From NCBI GenBank assembly GCA_002471185.1, contig DKPL01000059.1:1-33501 (forward strand): DNA of 33,501 bases. The letters are read 5' to 3'. The position numbers and the translations under genes are program-made. Under the pieces are notes generated by a model. The model made no database searches. It was not told the origin of the DNA and saw nothing but the letters and a program-made list of their open reading frames with translations. This document shows, piece after piece, positions 1-7,678 of the stretch; positions within the stretch are counted from its first letter, which is position 1; each line of letters begins with the position of its first letter. This DNA comes from Bacteroides sp. UBA7335. Its GTDB lineage: Bacteria; Bacteroidota; Bacteroidia; Bacteroidales; Bacteroidaceae.

Positions 1-38
1 TGAGAGGCTTTCTTGTTTTATATCTAAATTTATTTATC

Positions 39-46
39 TATATTTG
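39..46 (+). promoter_or_regulatory. Bacteroidota -7 element for the Cys-rich lipoprotein gene
   Basis: TATATTTG matches the Bacteroidota -7 consensus TAnnTTTG exactly. A possible -33 TTG lies at 13-15, but the spacer of 23 nt is longer than the usual 19-21. Transcription would start near 53, giving a leader of about 38 nt before the ATG at 91. Confidence 0.55.
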
Positions 47-90
47 CTTTATACAACTCAAATACTAATATTTTAAAAGTAAGTGTAATT

Positions 91-354
91 ATGAAGAAAC
101 ATTTAATGCTAGTTGCTTTCGCAGTATTGACTTCATTCGTAATTTTTTCGTGTGCAGGTAATCAATCAAAAACAAGCGAAATTACCGATGAAACTATCGA
201 AGTAGTAGAAGTTAAAACTTGCTGTAAAGTTGATACTGTAGCCACTTGTGAACAATCTAATTGTGATACAACTAAAACCTGCAAAAATGAACAAGATGCA
301 TGTGTAAAATCTAGCGAGTGTAGTAAGTCTATTAACTGTGCGACAAAAGAATAA
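91..354 (+). CDS. Small cysteine-rich lipoprotein, unknown function
   Basis: 87 aa. The N-terminus is a lipoprotein signal: two lysines, a hydrophobic stretch at residues 5-19, and a lipobox ending FVIFSC with Cys21 as the lipidation site. The mature part is short and hydrophilic, with eight further cysteines (44, 45, 53, 58, 64, 71, 77, 83) spaced 1-8 residues apart among Thr, Lys, Glu and Asp. I recognise no family. The cysteine density suggests metal binding or a disulfide-knotted surface peptide, but this is inference only. It has its own -7 element at 39-46 and a strong terminator at 407-446, so it is a monocistronic unit. The first 90 nt of the window hold no other gene. Confidence 0.75.
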   Translation: MKKHLMLVAFAVLTSFVIFSCAGNQSKTSEITDETIEVVEVKTCCKVDTVATCEQSNCDTTKTCKNEQDACVKSSECSKSINCATKE

Positions 355-406
355 TTATTTGATTATTATTGCTGTCCGTTAGAAATCAGAATTGCATGAA
401 AGTTTT

Positions 407-446
407 CCCGAATCGTCTTTAAAATGACGATTCGGGTTTATTTTTT
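407..446 (+). terminator. Rho-independent terminator of the lipoprotein gene
   Basis: CCCGAATCGTC (407-417) pairs perfectly with GACGATTCGGG (426-436) around an 8-nt loop. A T-rich tract (437-446) follows. Confidence 0.9.
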
Positions 447-882
447 GAAAAGTAAGTCTTTCCAATCAAATAATGTTAGTTCTGGAAGTAAGAAGCTTTT
501 TTATCAATAAGTTCTATCTAACCTTCTCTTAAATATGGCATTATATATTCTTTTTTGTAATTAGCACATTCTATAAATATTTTCTCGTTTGACTAGATTT
601 CAATCTTTGTTTTTATCTAGACTAAAAAGATAAAATAATTTATGACTTTAAAGATAGATTCCTATGGGAGAAGACTATTTTTTTTTGAAATACTCATTAT
701 ATATTTAAATAAAAGGTCGGAAAAGAGAATAAGATTTCTTTCTCTTCTATTTTTTATTGAAAGTTTTATTTGATAGTATTTTTAGATTATCTAAAATTGG
801 CTTATTTATGTGATATATCGTACTTCTATATTGTTTTTGTGTGATAAAATGAAATTAAAATAGATAAAAAAGTAACGTATTA
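447..882. other. AT-rich intergenic region without a recognisable gene
   Basis: This stretch is very AT-rich and I find no credible ORF, tRNA or mobile-element end in it. Two local structures stand out. One is a perfect 8-1-8 inverted repeat, TTTTAGAT-T-ATCTAAAA, at 780-796, about 90 bp upstream of the leu promoter. The other is a weak AAGAGAA/TTCTCTT hairpin near 725-746 followed by Ts. It may be an upstream control region of the leu operon or simply decayed sequence. Confidence 0.5.
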
Positions 883-913
883 TTTGGATGTATAAAAAAT
901 ATATATACCTTTG
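883..913 (+). promoter_or_regulatory. Promoter of the leu/cimA operon
   Basis: The -33 TTTG (883-886) and -7 TATACCTTTG region, with TAccTTTG at 906-913, are separated by 19 nt. This is a full match to the Bacteroidota consensus TTTG-N19-21-TAnnTTTG. Initiation near 920 puts the leader-peptide ATG (937) under 20 nt downstream. Confidence 0.85.
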
Positions 914-936
914 CATCATTCAAAAAAGATTAATAG

Positions 937-1020
937 ATGATACAAGCTTTTATACATATTATTCTCTGTGGTATTATTATTCTACTGGCTAATGTTAGGA
1001 GAAGTGAGTGCTATGTGTAA
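937..1020 (+). CDS. Ile/Leu-rich leader peptide of the leu/cimA operon attenuator
   Basis: A 27-codon ORF, too short for standard gene calling, starts ATG 937 and stops TAA 1018-1020. It encodes 7 Ile (two ATA, five ATT), 3 Leu (CTC, CTA, CTG) and 2 Val. The densest run is three Ile codons followed by two Leu codons at 973-987. It begins just downstream of a perfect promoter and ends just before a terminator, in front of leuA: the classic layout of a leader peptide whose translation senses charged tRNA. A ribosome stalled at the Ile/Leu run would leave 1001-1008 free, while one at the stop codon would cover it. The product itself probably has no function. Confidence 0.85.
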   Translation: MIQAFIHIILCGIIILLANVRRSECYV

Positions 1021-1078
1021 TAGTTATTAGGTAATATATGAAAGCCTTTCTCACTTCCAGGTGTGAAAGGCTTTTTTT
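1001..1078 (+). promoter_or_regulatory. Transcription attenuator: antiterminator and terminator before leuA
   Basis: Terminator: 1041-1054 (AAAGCCTTTCTCAC) pairs with 1061-1074 (GTGTGAAAGGCTTT), 14 positions with one T-T mismatch and a 6-nt loop, followed by seven Ts (1072-1078). Antiterminator: GAAGTGAG (1001-1008), inside the 3' end of the leader-peptide ORF, is perfectly complementary to CTCACTTC (1050-1057), which overlaps the upper terminator stem, so the two folds compete. The lower nine terminator pairs could still form in the antiterminated state, so the switch may depend on stem stability. Confidence 0.85.
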
Positions 1079-1111
1079 AATTTGGTAATTTAGAATTTAA
1101 ATATTAGTACA

Positions 1112-2608
1112 ATGAGTGATAGATTATTTATTTTTGATACTACATTGAGAGATGGAGAGCAAGTTCCGGGATGTCAGTTAAACACGGTTGAAAAGATACA
1201 AGTTGCTAAAGCATTAGAAGCTTTAGGTGTAGATGTTATCGAAGCTGGCTTCCCAATATCAAGTCCAGGTGATTTTAGTTCTGTGATTGAAATATCAAAA
1301 GCTGTAACTTGGCCTACTATTTGTGCATTAACTAGAGCCGTACAAAAAGATATTGATGTAGCAGCAGAGGCACTTCAATATGCCAAGCACAAAAGAATTC
1401 ATACCGGTATTGGAACTTCAGATTCTCATATTAAATATAAATTTAATTCTAATCGCGAAGAAATTATAGAACGTGCTGTTGCCGCTGTAAAATATGCCAA
1501 ACGCTATGTGGAAGATGTCGAGTTTTATGCAGAAGATGCCGGACGTACTGATAATGAATATCTTGCTCGTGTAGTAGAAGCTGTTATTAAAGCTGGAGCT
1601 ACAGTAGTTAATATTCCAGATACAACAGGCTATTGTTTGCCATCTGAGTATGGAGCTAAAATTAAATATTTGATGGAACATGTTAATGGTGTTCACAACG
1701 CTATTTTATCTACTCATTGTCACAATGATTTAGGAATGGCAACTGCTAATACAATTGCTGGTGTATTAAACGGAGCACGTCAGGTTGAGGTTACAATCAA
1801 TGGAATTGGCGAACGTGCCGGTAATACAGCTCTTGAAGAAGTTGCTATGATCTTGAAAAGTCATCATGAAATTAAAATTGATACTAATATCAATACCCAA
1901 AAGATTTATCCTACTAGTCGTCTAGTATCTAGTTTGATGAATATGCCAGTTCAACCTAATAAAGCTATTGTTGGGAGAAATGCTTTTGCTCATTCATCAG
2001 GTATTCATCAAGATGGCGTTTTAAAAAACGTACAAACTTACGAAATTATTGATCCTAAAGATGTAGGTATAGATGATAACTCAATCGTATTAACAGCTCG
2101 TAGTGGTAGAGCTGCTTTAAAAAATAGACTTTCTTTGTTAGGAGTAGAGCTTAGTCAAGAAAAGCTAGATGTAGTATACGAATCCTTTTTAAAATTGGCT
2201 GATCGTAAAAAAGATATTCATGATGATGATATTTTGGTTTTAGCAGGTGCTGATCGAACAACTAATCAGCGTATAAAACTTGATTATTTACAAGTGACAA
2301 GTGGTGTCGGAGTTCAATCTGTAGCAAGCTTAGGATTGAATATTGCTGGTGAAAAATTTGAAGCATGTGCTTCCGGTAATGGTCCTGTTGATGCTGCTAT
2401 ATCTGCTTTAAAGAAGATTATTGATAGACATATGTCATTGAAAGAATTTACTATTCAAGCCATAAGTAAAGGTAGTGACGATGTGGGCAAAGTGCATATG
2501 CAAGTAGAATACGATAATCAAATGTATTATGGTTTTGGTGCCAATACTGATATTATAGCTGCTTCAGTCGAAGCTTATATTGACTGTATCAATAAATTTA
2601 AATCATAA
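1112..2608 (+). CDS. leuA: 2-isopropylmalate synthase
   Basis: 498 aa, normal for bacterial LeuA. It condenses 2-oxoisovalerate with acetyl-CoA, the committed step of leucine synthesis in the cytoplasm. The N-terminus FDTTLRDGEQVPG holds the catalytic Arg13-Asp14 pair of the HMGL-like TIM barrel. HTGIGTSDSH, VEFYAEDAGRT and the metal-binding STHCHNDLGMAT follow, then NGIGERAGN. The C-terminal third (from about residue 385) is the LeuA allosteric dimer domain, normally the site of leucine feedback inhibition. It is the first structural gene after the attenuator, and leuC follows after 24 nt. The gene is more AT-rich than those in the second half of the window. Confidence 0.97.
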   Translation: MSDRLFIFDTTLRDGEQVPGCQLNTVEKIQVAKALEALGVDVIEAGFPISSPGDFSSVIEISKAVTWPTICALTRAVQKDIDVAAEALQYAKHKRIHTGIGTSDSHIKYKFNSNREEIIERAVAAVKYAKRYVEDVEFYAEDAGRTDNEYLARVVEAVIKAGATVVNIPDTTGYCLPSEYGAKIKYLMEHVNGVHNAILSTHCHNDLGMATANTIAGVLNGARQVEVTINGIGERAGNTALEEVAMILKSHHEIKIDTNINTQKIYPTSRLVSSLMNMPVQPNKAIVGRNAFAHSSGIHQDGVLKNVQTYEIIDPKDVGIDDNSIVLTARSGRAALKNRLSLLGVELSQEKLDVVYESFLKLADRKKDIHDDDILVLAGADRTTNQRIKLDYLQVTSGVGVQSVASLGLNIAGEKFEACASGNGPVDAAISALKKIIDRHMSLKEFTIQAISKGSDDVGKVHMQVEYDNQMYYGFGANTDIIAASVEAYIDCINKFKS

Positions 2609-2632
2609 TAACACTCCATTTTACACATAAAT

Positions 2633-4030
2633 ATGAATACATTATTTGATAAAATATGGGACGCACACGTAGTAACAAGTGTTAACGATGGTCCTACTCA
2701 ACTTTACATTGATAGATTATATTGTCATGAAGTAACTAGTCCACAAGCTTTTGATGGATTACGTTTAAGAGGCATTAAATGTTTTCGTCCTGAAAAAATT
2801 TATTGTATGCCCGATCATAATACTCCAACTCATGATCAAGATAAACCTATTGAGGATCCCATCTCTAAAGCACAAGTTGATACTTTAGAGAAAAATGCCA
2901 AAGAGTTTGGTCTGACTCATTACGGAATGTTGAATAAAAGAAATGGAATTATTCACGTTGTTGGTCCAGAAAGAGGTCTAACGTTGCCAGGAATGACCAT
3001 TGTATGTGGAGACTCTCACACTTCCACTCATGGTGCTATGGGGGCTATCGCCTTTGGTATTGGAACAAGCGAGGTTGAAATGGTTATGGCTTCACAATGT
3101 ATTTTGCAGACAAAACCTAAGACTATGCGTATTTCTGTAGAGGGTAAACTAAGCAAAGGGGTGACTGCTAAAGATATGGCATTGTACATGATGTCTAAGT
3201 TGACAACTGCTGGAGCTACAGGATATTTTATTGAATATGCAGGAGAAGCCGTACGAGCGCTTTCTATGGAAGGTCGTTTAACTCTTTGTAATCTTTCTAT
3301 TGAAATGGGGGCACGTGGAGGCATGATTGCTCCTGATGAAGTAACGTTCGAATATATCAAAGGTAGAGAGAATACTCCTAAAGGTGAAGCATGGGAGAAA
3401 GCTTTGGCTTACTGGAGAACTTTAAAGACTGATGTTGATGCAACTTTTGATAAAGAAATTAAATTTGAAGCAGCTGATATTGAGCCTATGATTACCTATG
3501 GAACCAATCCTGGTATGGGTATGGGAATCACACAACATATTCCAATGACCTTAGGAATGGGCGAAGCTGAGAAAGTTTCTTTCCTAAAATCTCTTGATTA
3601 TATGGGTTTTCAACCTGGAGAGGTGCTTTTAGGGAAAAAAGTCGATTATGTGTTTTTAGGTGCTTGTACTAATGGGCGTATTGAAGATTTCCGTGTTTTT
3701 GCTTCGTTGGTTAAAGGTTATAAGAAAGCTGATAATATTACTGCATGGTTAGTACCAGGTTCGTGGATGGTCGATGAACAGATACGTGAAGAAGGTTTAG
3801 ATAAAGTGTTGGCCGACGCTGGTTTTGAAATTCGTCAACCCGGGTGTTCAGCTTGTTTAGCAATGAATGATGATAAAGTACCGGCTGGGAAATATGCTGT
3901 ATCTACTAGTAATCGCAATTTCGAAGGTCGTCAGGGCCCTGGTTCTCGTACCTTATTAGCTAGTCCATTAGTTGCAGCAGCAGCAGCTATTACCGGTGTT
4001 ATCACTGATCCGAGAGAGTTTATCAAATAA
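2633..4030 (+). CDS. leuC: 3-isopropylmalate dehydratase large subunit
   Basis: 465 aa, typical of bacterial LeuC. It is an aconitase-family enzyme that, with LeuD, isomerises 2- to 3-isopropylmalate. With citramalate as substrate it would do the equivalent step towards 2-oxobutyrate. Visible motifs are CGDSHTSTHGA, the GACTNGR loop carrying the first [4Fe-4S] cysteine, and the C-terminal PGCSACLAMN pair of cluster cysteines. The substrate-loop region SNRNFEGRQGPGSRT is intact. It lies 24 nt after leuA and 27 nt before leuD, so all three should be co-transcribed. Confidence 0.97.
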   Translation: MNTLFDKIWDAHVVTSVNDGPTQLYIDRLYCHEVTSPQAFDGLRLRGIKCFRPEKIYCMPDHNTPTHDQDKPIEDPISKAQVDTLEKNAKEFGLTHYGMLNKRNGIIHVVGPERGLTLPGMTIVCGDSHTSTHGAMGAIAFGIGTSEVEMVMASQCILQTKPKTMRISVEGKLSKGVTAKDMALYMMSKLTTAGATGYFIEYAGEAVRALSMEGRLTLCNLSIEMGARGGMIAPDEVTFEYIKGRENTPKGEAWEKALAYWRTLKTDVDATFDKEIKFEAADIEPMITYGTNPGMGMGITQHIPMTLGMGEAEKVSFLKSLDYMGFQPGEVLLGKKVDYVFLGACTNGRIEDFRVFASLVKGYKKADNITAWLVPGSWMVDEQIREEGLDKVLADAGFEIRQPGCSACLAMNDDKVPAGKYAVSTSNRNFEGRQGPGSRTLLASPLVAAAAAITGVITDPREFIK

Positions 4031-4057
4031 TGCAATGTTATAAAGATATTAAGAAAG

Positions 4058-4648
4058 ATGAAACAAAAGTTCGATATAATCACAAGTACTTGTGTCCCCC
4101 TTCCATTAGAAAATGTTGATACTGACCAAATCATTCCAGCACGCTTTTTGAAGGCTACTACTCGCGAGGGTTTTGGCGAAAATCTTTTTCGTGATTGGCG
4201 TTACGATAAAGAGGGTAATAAGATAGATTCGTTCGTGTTGAATAATCCATTATATGGTGGTCAAATTTTGGTGGCTGGAAAAAACTTTGGCTCTGGTTCT
4301 AGTCGCGAGCATGCAGCATGGGCTATTGCCGATTATGGTTTTCGTGTGGTAGTAAGTAGTTTTTTTGCTGATATACATAAGAATAATGAGTTGAATAATT
4401 TTGTATTACCTGTAGTAGTAAGCGAATCTTTTTTAGCAGAATTATTTGATTCGATAGAAAACAATCCTAAGATGGAGGTGGTTGTAGATTTACCCCAGCA
4501 AATAATAACCAACACTGCAACGGGAAAATCTGAGGAATTTGAAATTAATACCTACAAAAAACATTGCTTAATGAATGGTTTAGATGATATCGACTTCCTA
4601 TTGACCAATAAAGATAAAATAGAAACATGGGAAAAAGCGTCAAAATAG
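4058..4648 (+). CDS. leuD: 3-isopropylmalate dehydratase small subunit
   Basis: 196 aa, the usual length. LeuD is the swivelling aconitase domain 4 that closes over the LeuC active site. NVDTDQIIPARFLK near the N-terminus and KNFGSGSSREHAAWAI (about residues 72-87) are the diagnostic LeuD motifs; the second contributes substrate-binding serine and arginine. The 3' end overlaps the next gene by 22 nt, which suggests translational coupling between the isomerase subunit and citramalate synthase. Confidence 0.97.
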   Translation: MKQKFDIITSTCVPLPLENVDTDQIIPARFLKATTREGFGENLFRDWRYDKEGNKIDSFVLNNPLYGGQILVAGKNFGSGSSREHAAWAIADYGFRVVVSSFFADIHKNNELNNFVLPVVVSESFLAELFDSIENNPKMEVVVDLPQQIITNTATGKSEEFEINTYKKHCLMNGLDDIDFLLTNKDKIETWEKASK

Positions 4649-6165
4649 AAATCATGGACACAACGCTCCGCGATGGTGAACAAACTAGTGGAGTTTCGTT
4701 TGTGCCTCATGAAAAATTGATGATTGCCCGGCTTTTACTCGAAGAGTTGAAAGTAGATCGTATTGAAGTAGCTTCGGCACGTGTGTCAGAGGGAGAGTTT
4801 GATGCGGTAAAGATGATTTGTGATTGGGCAGCTCGTCGTAACCTACTTCATAAAGTTGAAGTCTTAGGTTTTGTAGACGGACATGTTTCATTAGATTGGA
4901 TTCAATCTACCGGATGCCGAGTAATCAATCTTCTTTGCAAAGGTTCATTAAAGCATTGTACCTATCAACTAAAGAAAACTCCTGAGGAACATATTGAAGA
5001 TATTATGGCAGTAGTTGATTATGCCAACGAACTTGATATCGAAGTCAATGTTTATCTTGAAGATTGGAGCAATGGAATGAAGGATTCTCCAGAATATGTA
5101 TTTCAATTGATTGATGCATTAAAACAAACCTCTATCAAGCGTTTTATGCTGCCCGATACATTGGGAATATTAAACCCTTTGCAGGTTATTGAGTTTATGC
5201 GTAAAATGAAGAAGCGCTATCCCGATACACACTTTGATTTTCATGCTCATAACGATTACGATCTCGCAGTTAGTAATGTGCTTGCAGCTGTATTAAGTGG
5301 GGTTCGTGGTTTACACACCACCATCAATGGTTTAGGCGAACGTGCAGGAAATGCACCCCTTGCCAGCGTACAAGCTATTTTGAAAGATCATTTCAATGCA
5401 ATAACCAATATAGACGAAAGTCGTTTAAATGATGTGAGTAGAGTAGTTGAGTCTTATTCGAGTATCATGATACCTGCTAATAAACCCATTGTTGGCGAGA
5501 ATGTTTTTACGCAAGTAGCTGGAGTGCATGCTGATGGAGATAACAAGAATAATCTTTATTATAATGATTTGTTGCCTGAGCGGTTTGGGCGTAAGCGCGA
5601 ATATGCATTGGGCAAAACATCAGGAAAAGCCAATATCCGTAAAAACTTAGAGAGTATGGGACTCGATTTGGATGAAACATCAATGAAACGAGTCACAGAA
5701 CGCATTATTGAGCTTGGTGATAAAAAAGAACTAGTCACCCCAGAAGATCTTCCTTACATAATTTCGGATGTATTGAAACACGAAGGTAGTAGCAACAAAG
5801 TCAAACTAATGAGTTACTTCGTTACTTTAACTCATGGTTTGAAGCCAATGGCCACTTTGAGTATCGAGATTAATGGAGAAACCTATCAAGAGAGCTCTTC
5901 TGGTGATGGACAGTATGATGCCTTTGTACGTGCTTTGCGAAAGATTTATAAGACTACGCTTAATCGTAAATTTCCAATGCTTATCAATTATGCAGTAACT
6001 ATTCCTCCCGGAGGTCGAACTGATGCCTTTGTGCAAACTGTAATTACTTGGAGCTATGAAGATAAAGTTTTTCGTACTCGTGGTTTAGATGCTGATCAAA
6101 CAGAGGCCGCCATTAAAGCTACAATTAAAATGCTAAATATTATCGAAGAAAGTTATGAGGGCTAA
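4627..6165 (+). CDS. cimA: (R)-citramalate synthase, Leptospira-type CimA
   Basis: 512 aa HMGL/LeuA-superfamily enzyme. CimA condenses pyruvate with acetyl-CoA, opening a threonine-independent route to 2-oxobutyrate and isoleucine. It differs from the LeuA at 1112: the start is DTTLRDGEQTSG (Arg15, Asp16). From memory, its closest relative is Leptospira CimA, sharing GFVDG, NLLCKGSL, VNVYLEDWSNG, HFDFHAHNDYDL, NGLGERAGN, AGVHADGDNKNNLY and LPERFGRKREYALGK. Leu80, Leu102/103 and Tyr143 sit where I recall the pyruvate-selecting residues of that enzyme. The C-terminal half is a LeuA-type regulatory domain. The start at 4627 overlaps leuD by 22 nt; the next ATG (4654) would remove the first barrel strand. 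A second 2-isopropylmalate synthase or a homocitrate synthase is the alternative. Confidence 0.82.
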   Translation: MGKSVKIEIMDTTLRDGEQTSGVSFVPHEKLMIARLLLEELKVDRIEVASARVSEGEFDAVKMICDWAARRNLLHKVEVLGFVDGHVSLDWIQSTGCRVINLLCKGSLKHCTYQLKKTPEEHIEDIMAVVDYANELDIEVNVYLEDWSNGMKDSPEYVFQLIDALKQTSIKRFMLPDTLGILNPLQVIEFMRKMKKRYPDTHFDFHAHNDYDLAVSNVLAAVLSGVRGLHTTINGLGERAGNAPLASVQAILKDHFNAITNIDESRLNDVSRVVESYSSIMIPANKPIVGENVFTQVAGVHADGDNKNNLYYNDLLPERFGRKREYALGKTSGKANIRKNLESMGLDLDETSMKRVTERIIELGDKKELVTPEDLPYIISDVLKHEGSSNKVKLMSYFVTLTHGLKPMATLSIEINGETYQESSSGDGQYDAFVRALRKIYKTTLNRKFPMLINYAVTIPPGGRTDAFVQTVITWSYEDKVFRTRGLDADQTEAAIKATIKMLNIIEESYEG

Positions 6166-6364
6166 CAAGTGGTTTCTGTGGTGGTGTATTCCTGCTATGT
6201 GGGTTTTTGCTATTGCAATGCGAGTGCTTTTGAGAATCTGGATGAACAAGCCACTCGAAACAGTATCAGAAACTCTGATTTATGGATCTATTTGTTCAGT
6301 CGGACCAATAATTGGTTCACTATTGTGGTATAAAATTAATAAGAAACTTAGAAATCAAAAATAA
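6155..6364 (+). CDS. Small two-helix membrane protein embedded in the leu operon
   Basis: 69 aa, not a family I recognise. Two hydrophobic segments (about residues 6-29, rich in Trp, and 41-60) flank a short polar loop, and the tail is basic (KINKKLRNQK). The start overlaps the end of cimA by 11 nt and the stop is only 2 nt from the leuB start, so it is squeezed into the operon in coding register. This supports a real, translationally coupled gene. A role as transporter partner, membrane anchor or regulator of the pathway is possible, but nothing in the sequence shows which. Confidence 0.7.
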   Translation: MRANKWFLWWCIPAMWVFAIAMRVLLRIWMNKPLETVSETLIYGSICSVGPIIGSLLWYKINKKLRNQK

Positions 6365-6366
6365 TT

Positions 6367-7434
6367 ATGGATTTTAAAATTGCTGTATTGGCCGGTGATG
6401 GTATCGGTCCTGAGATAGCCGTTCAAGGCGTAGATGTGATGACTGCTATTTGTGATAAGTTTGGACACAAGGTTAGTTATCAACACGGATTAGTAGGTGC
6501 TTGTGCCATTGATGCTGTTGGGGACCCTTTTCCAGAAGAAACCTATCGCATTTGTAAAGAAGCTGATGCGGTATTATTTTCGGCTATTGGTGATCCGAAA
6601 TTTGACAATGATCCTACTGCTAAGGTTCGTCCCGAACAAGGGCTTTTGGCTATGCGCAAAAAGTTAGGATTATTTGCCAATATCCGTCCTGTCGAAACAT
6701 TCAAATGCTTGATTCATAAATCACCTCTTCGTCCTGAGTTGGTTGAAAATGCCGACTTTATTTGCATTCGCGAATTAACAGGTGGTATGTATTTCGGCGA
6801 AAAGTATCAAGATAATGATAAAGCTTATGATACGAACTATTATACTCGTCCTGAGATTGAGCGTATCTTGAAAGTTGCCTATGAATATGCATTGAAGCGT
6901 CGTAAGCACTTAACAGTAGTCGATAAAGCCAATGTACTTGCATCATCGCGTTTGTGGCGTAAGATAGCCCAAGAAATAGCTCCTCAATATCCCGATGTTA
7001 CTACTGATTATATGTATGTAGATAATGCCGCTATGCGTATGATTCAGGAGCCTACATTCTTTGATGTGATGGTAACCGAAAACACCTTTGGTGATATCTT
7101 AACTGACGAAGCATCTGTAATTAGTGGTTCAATGGGATTACTCCCTTCTGCATCGACTGGAGAAAGTACTCCTGTATTCGAACCTATTCATGGTTCATGG
7201 CCACAAGCCAAAGGCTTAAACATAGCCAATCCGTTAGCTCAAATACTATCGGTAGCCATGTTATTCGAATATTTCAATTTGATGAAAGAGGGTGCAATGG
7301 TTCGCGAAGCGGTCAATGCATCATTAGATGCTAATGTACGTACTCCTGAGATACAAGTAGCTGGTGGTCCAAAATACGGAACTAAAGAAGTTGGAGCTTG
7401 GGTAGTAGACTACATTCGCAATGCCAAACTATAG
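6367..7434 (+). CDS. leuB: 3-isopropylmalate dehydrogenase
   Basis: 355 aa, normal length. This NAD-dependent beta-decarboxylating dehydrogenase of the isocitrate/isopropylmalate family yields 2-oxoisocaproate. With citramalate-derived erythro-3-methylmalate it would yield 2-oxobutyrate. Motifs are LAGDGIGPEI at the N-terminus, an arginine-containing substrate region (MRKKLGLFANIRPVE), VDKANVLASSRLW, the metal-binding TENTFGDILTDEAS and GLLPSAS with the downstream EPIHGS cofactor motif. It is the last gene of the operon and is followed by a terminator at 7481-7527. Confidence 0.97.
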   Translation: MDFKIAVLAGDGIGPEIAVQGVDVMTAICDKFGHKVSYQHGLVGACAIDAVGDPFPEETYRICKEADAVLFSAIGDPKFDNDPTAKVRPEQGLLAMRKKLGLFANIRPVETFKCLIHKSPLRPELVENADFICIRELTGGMYFGEKYQDNDKAYDTNYYTRPEIERILKVAYEYALKRRKHLTVVDKANVLASSRLWRKIAQEIAPQYPDVTTDYMYVDNAAMRMIQEPTFFDVMVTENTFGDILTDEASVISGSMGLLPSASTGESTPVFEPIHGSWPQAKGLNIANPLAQILSVAMLFEYFNLMKEGAMVREAVNASLDANVRTPEIQVAGGPKYGTKEVGAWVVDYIRNAKL

Positions 7435-7480
7435 AACATAAACACTGTTAGTGTAAGCTGTTTCAACTCATGTTAAGTGT

Positions 7481-7527
7481 CCATCCCGTTTTGTTTAAAC
7501 AAACGAGATGGGCGCTTCTTTATTTTT
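7481..7527 (+). terminator. Terminator of the leu/cimA operon
   Basis: CCATCCCGTTT (7481-7491) pairs with AAACGAGATGG (7501-7511) with a single C-A mismatch. The loop is itself self-complementary (TGTTTAAAC), and a T-rich tract runs to 7527. Confidence 0.85.
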
Positions 7528-7624
7528 CCCCTCTCTATTAACCTTACTTTCACTTCAATATGGTGATGAAAATAGATTTTGCTGTCATTTGTCAATTAAT
7601 TAAGTTTTATTTTCTTAGTTGGTG

Positions 7625-7654
7625 TTGGTTTGTGTTGACAATTTGATATATTTG
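7625..7654 (+). promoter_or_regulatory. Promoter of the glutamine synthetase gene, flanked by an inverted repeat
   Basis: The -7 TATATTTG (7647-7654) is a perfect match. A -33 TTG at 7625-7627 lies 19 nt upstream. The arms TGTTGGTT (7623-7630) and AACCAACA (7666-7673) form an 8-bp inverted repeat bracketing the promoter. The left arm overlaps the -33 and the right arm lies just after the expected start, so a nitrogen-responsive operator is conceivable but unproven. Confidence 0.7.
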
Positions 7655-7678
7655 AACTGTTAATCAACCAACAGTATT

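Noticed and set aside
4627..6165. Second leuA or homocitrate synthase
   Set aside because: Long stretches match the Leptospira-type CimA pattern better, and the Ile-rich leader supports this. The alternatives are kept as lower-probability options.
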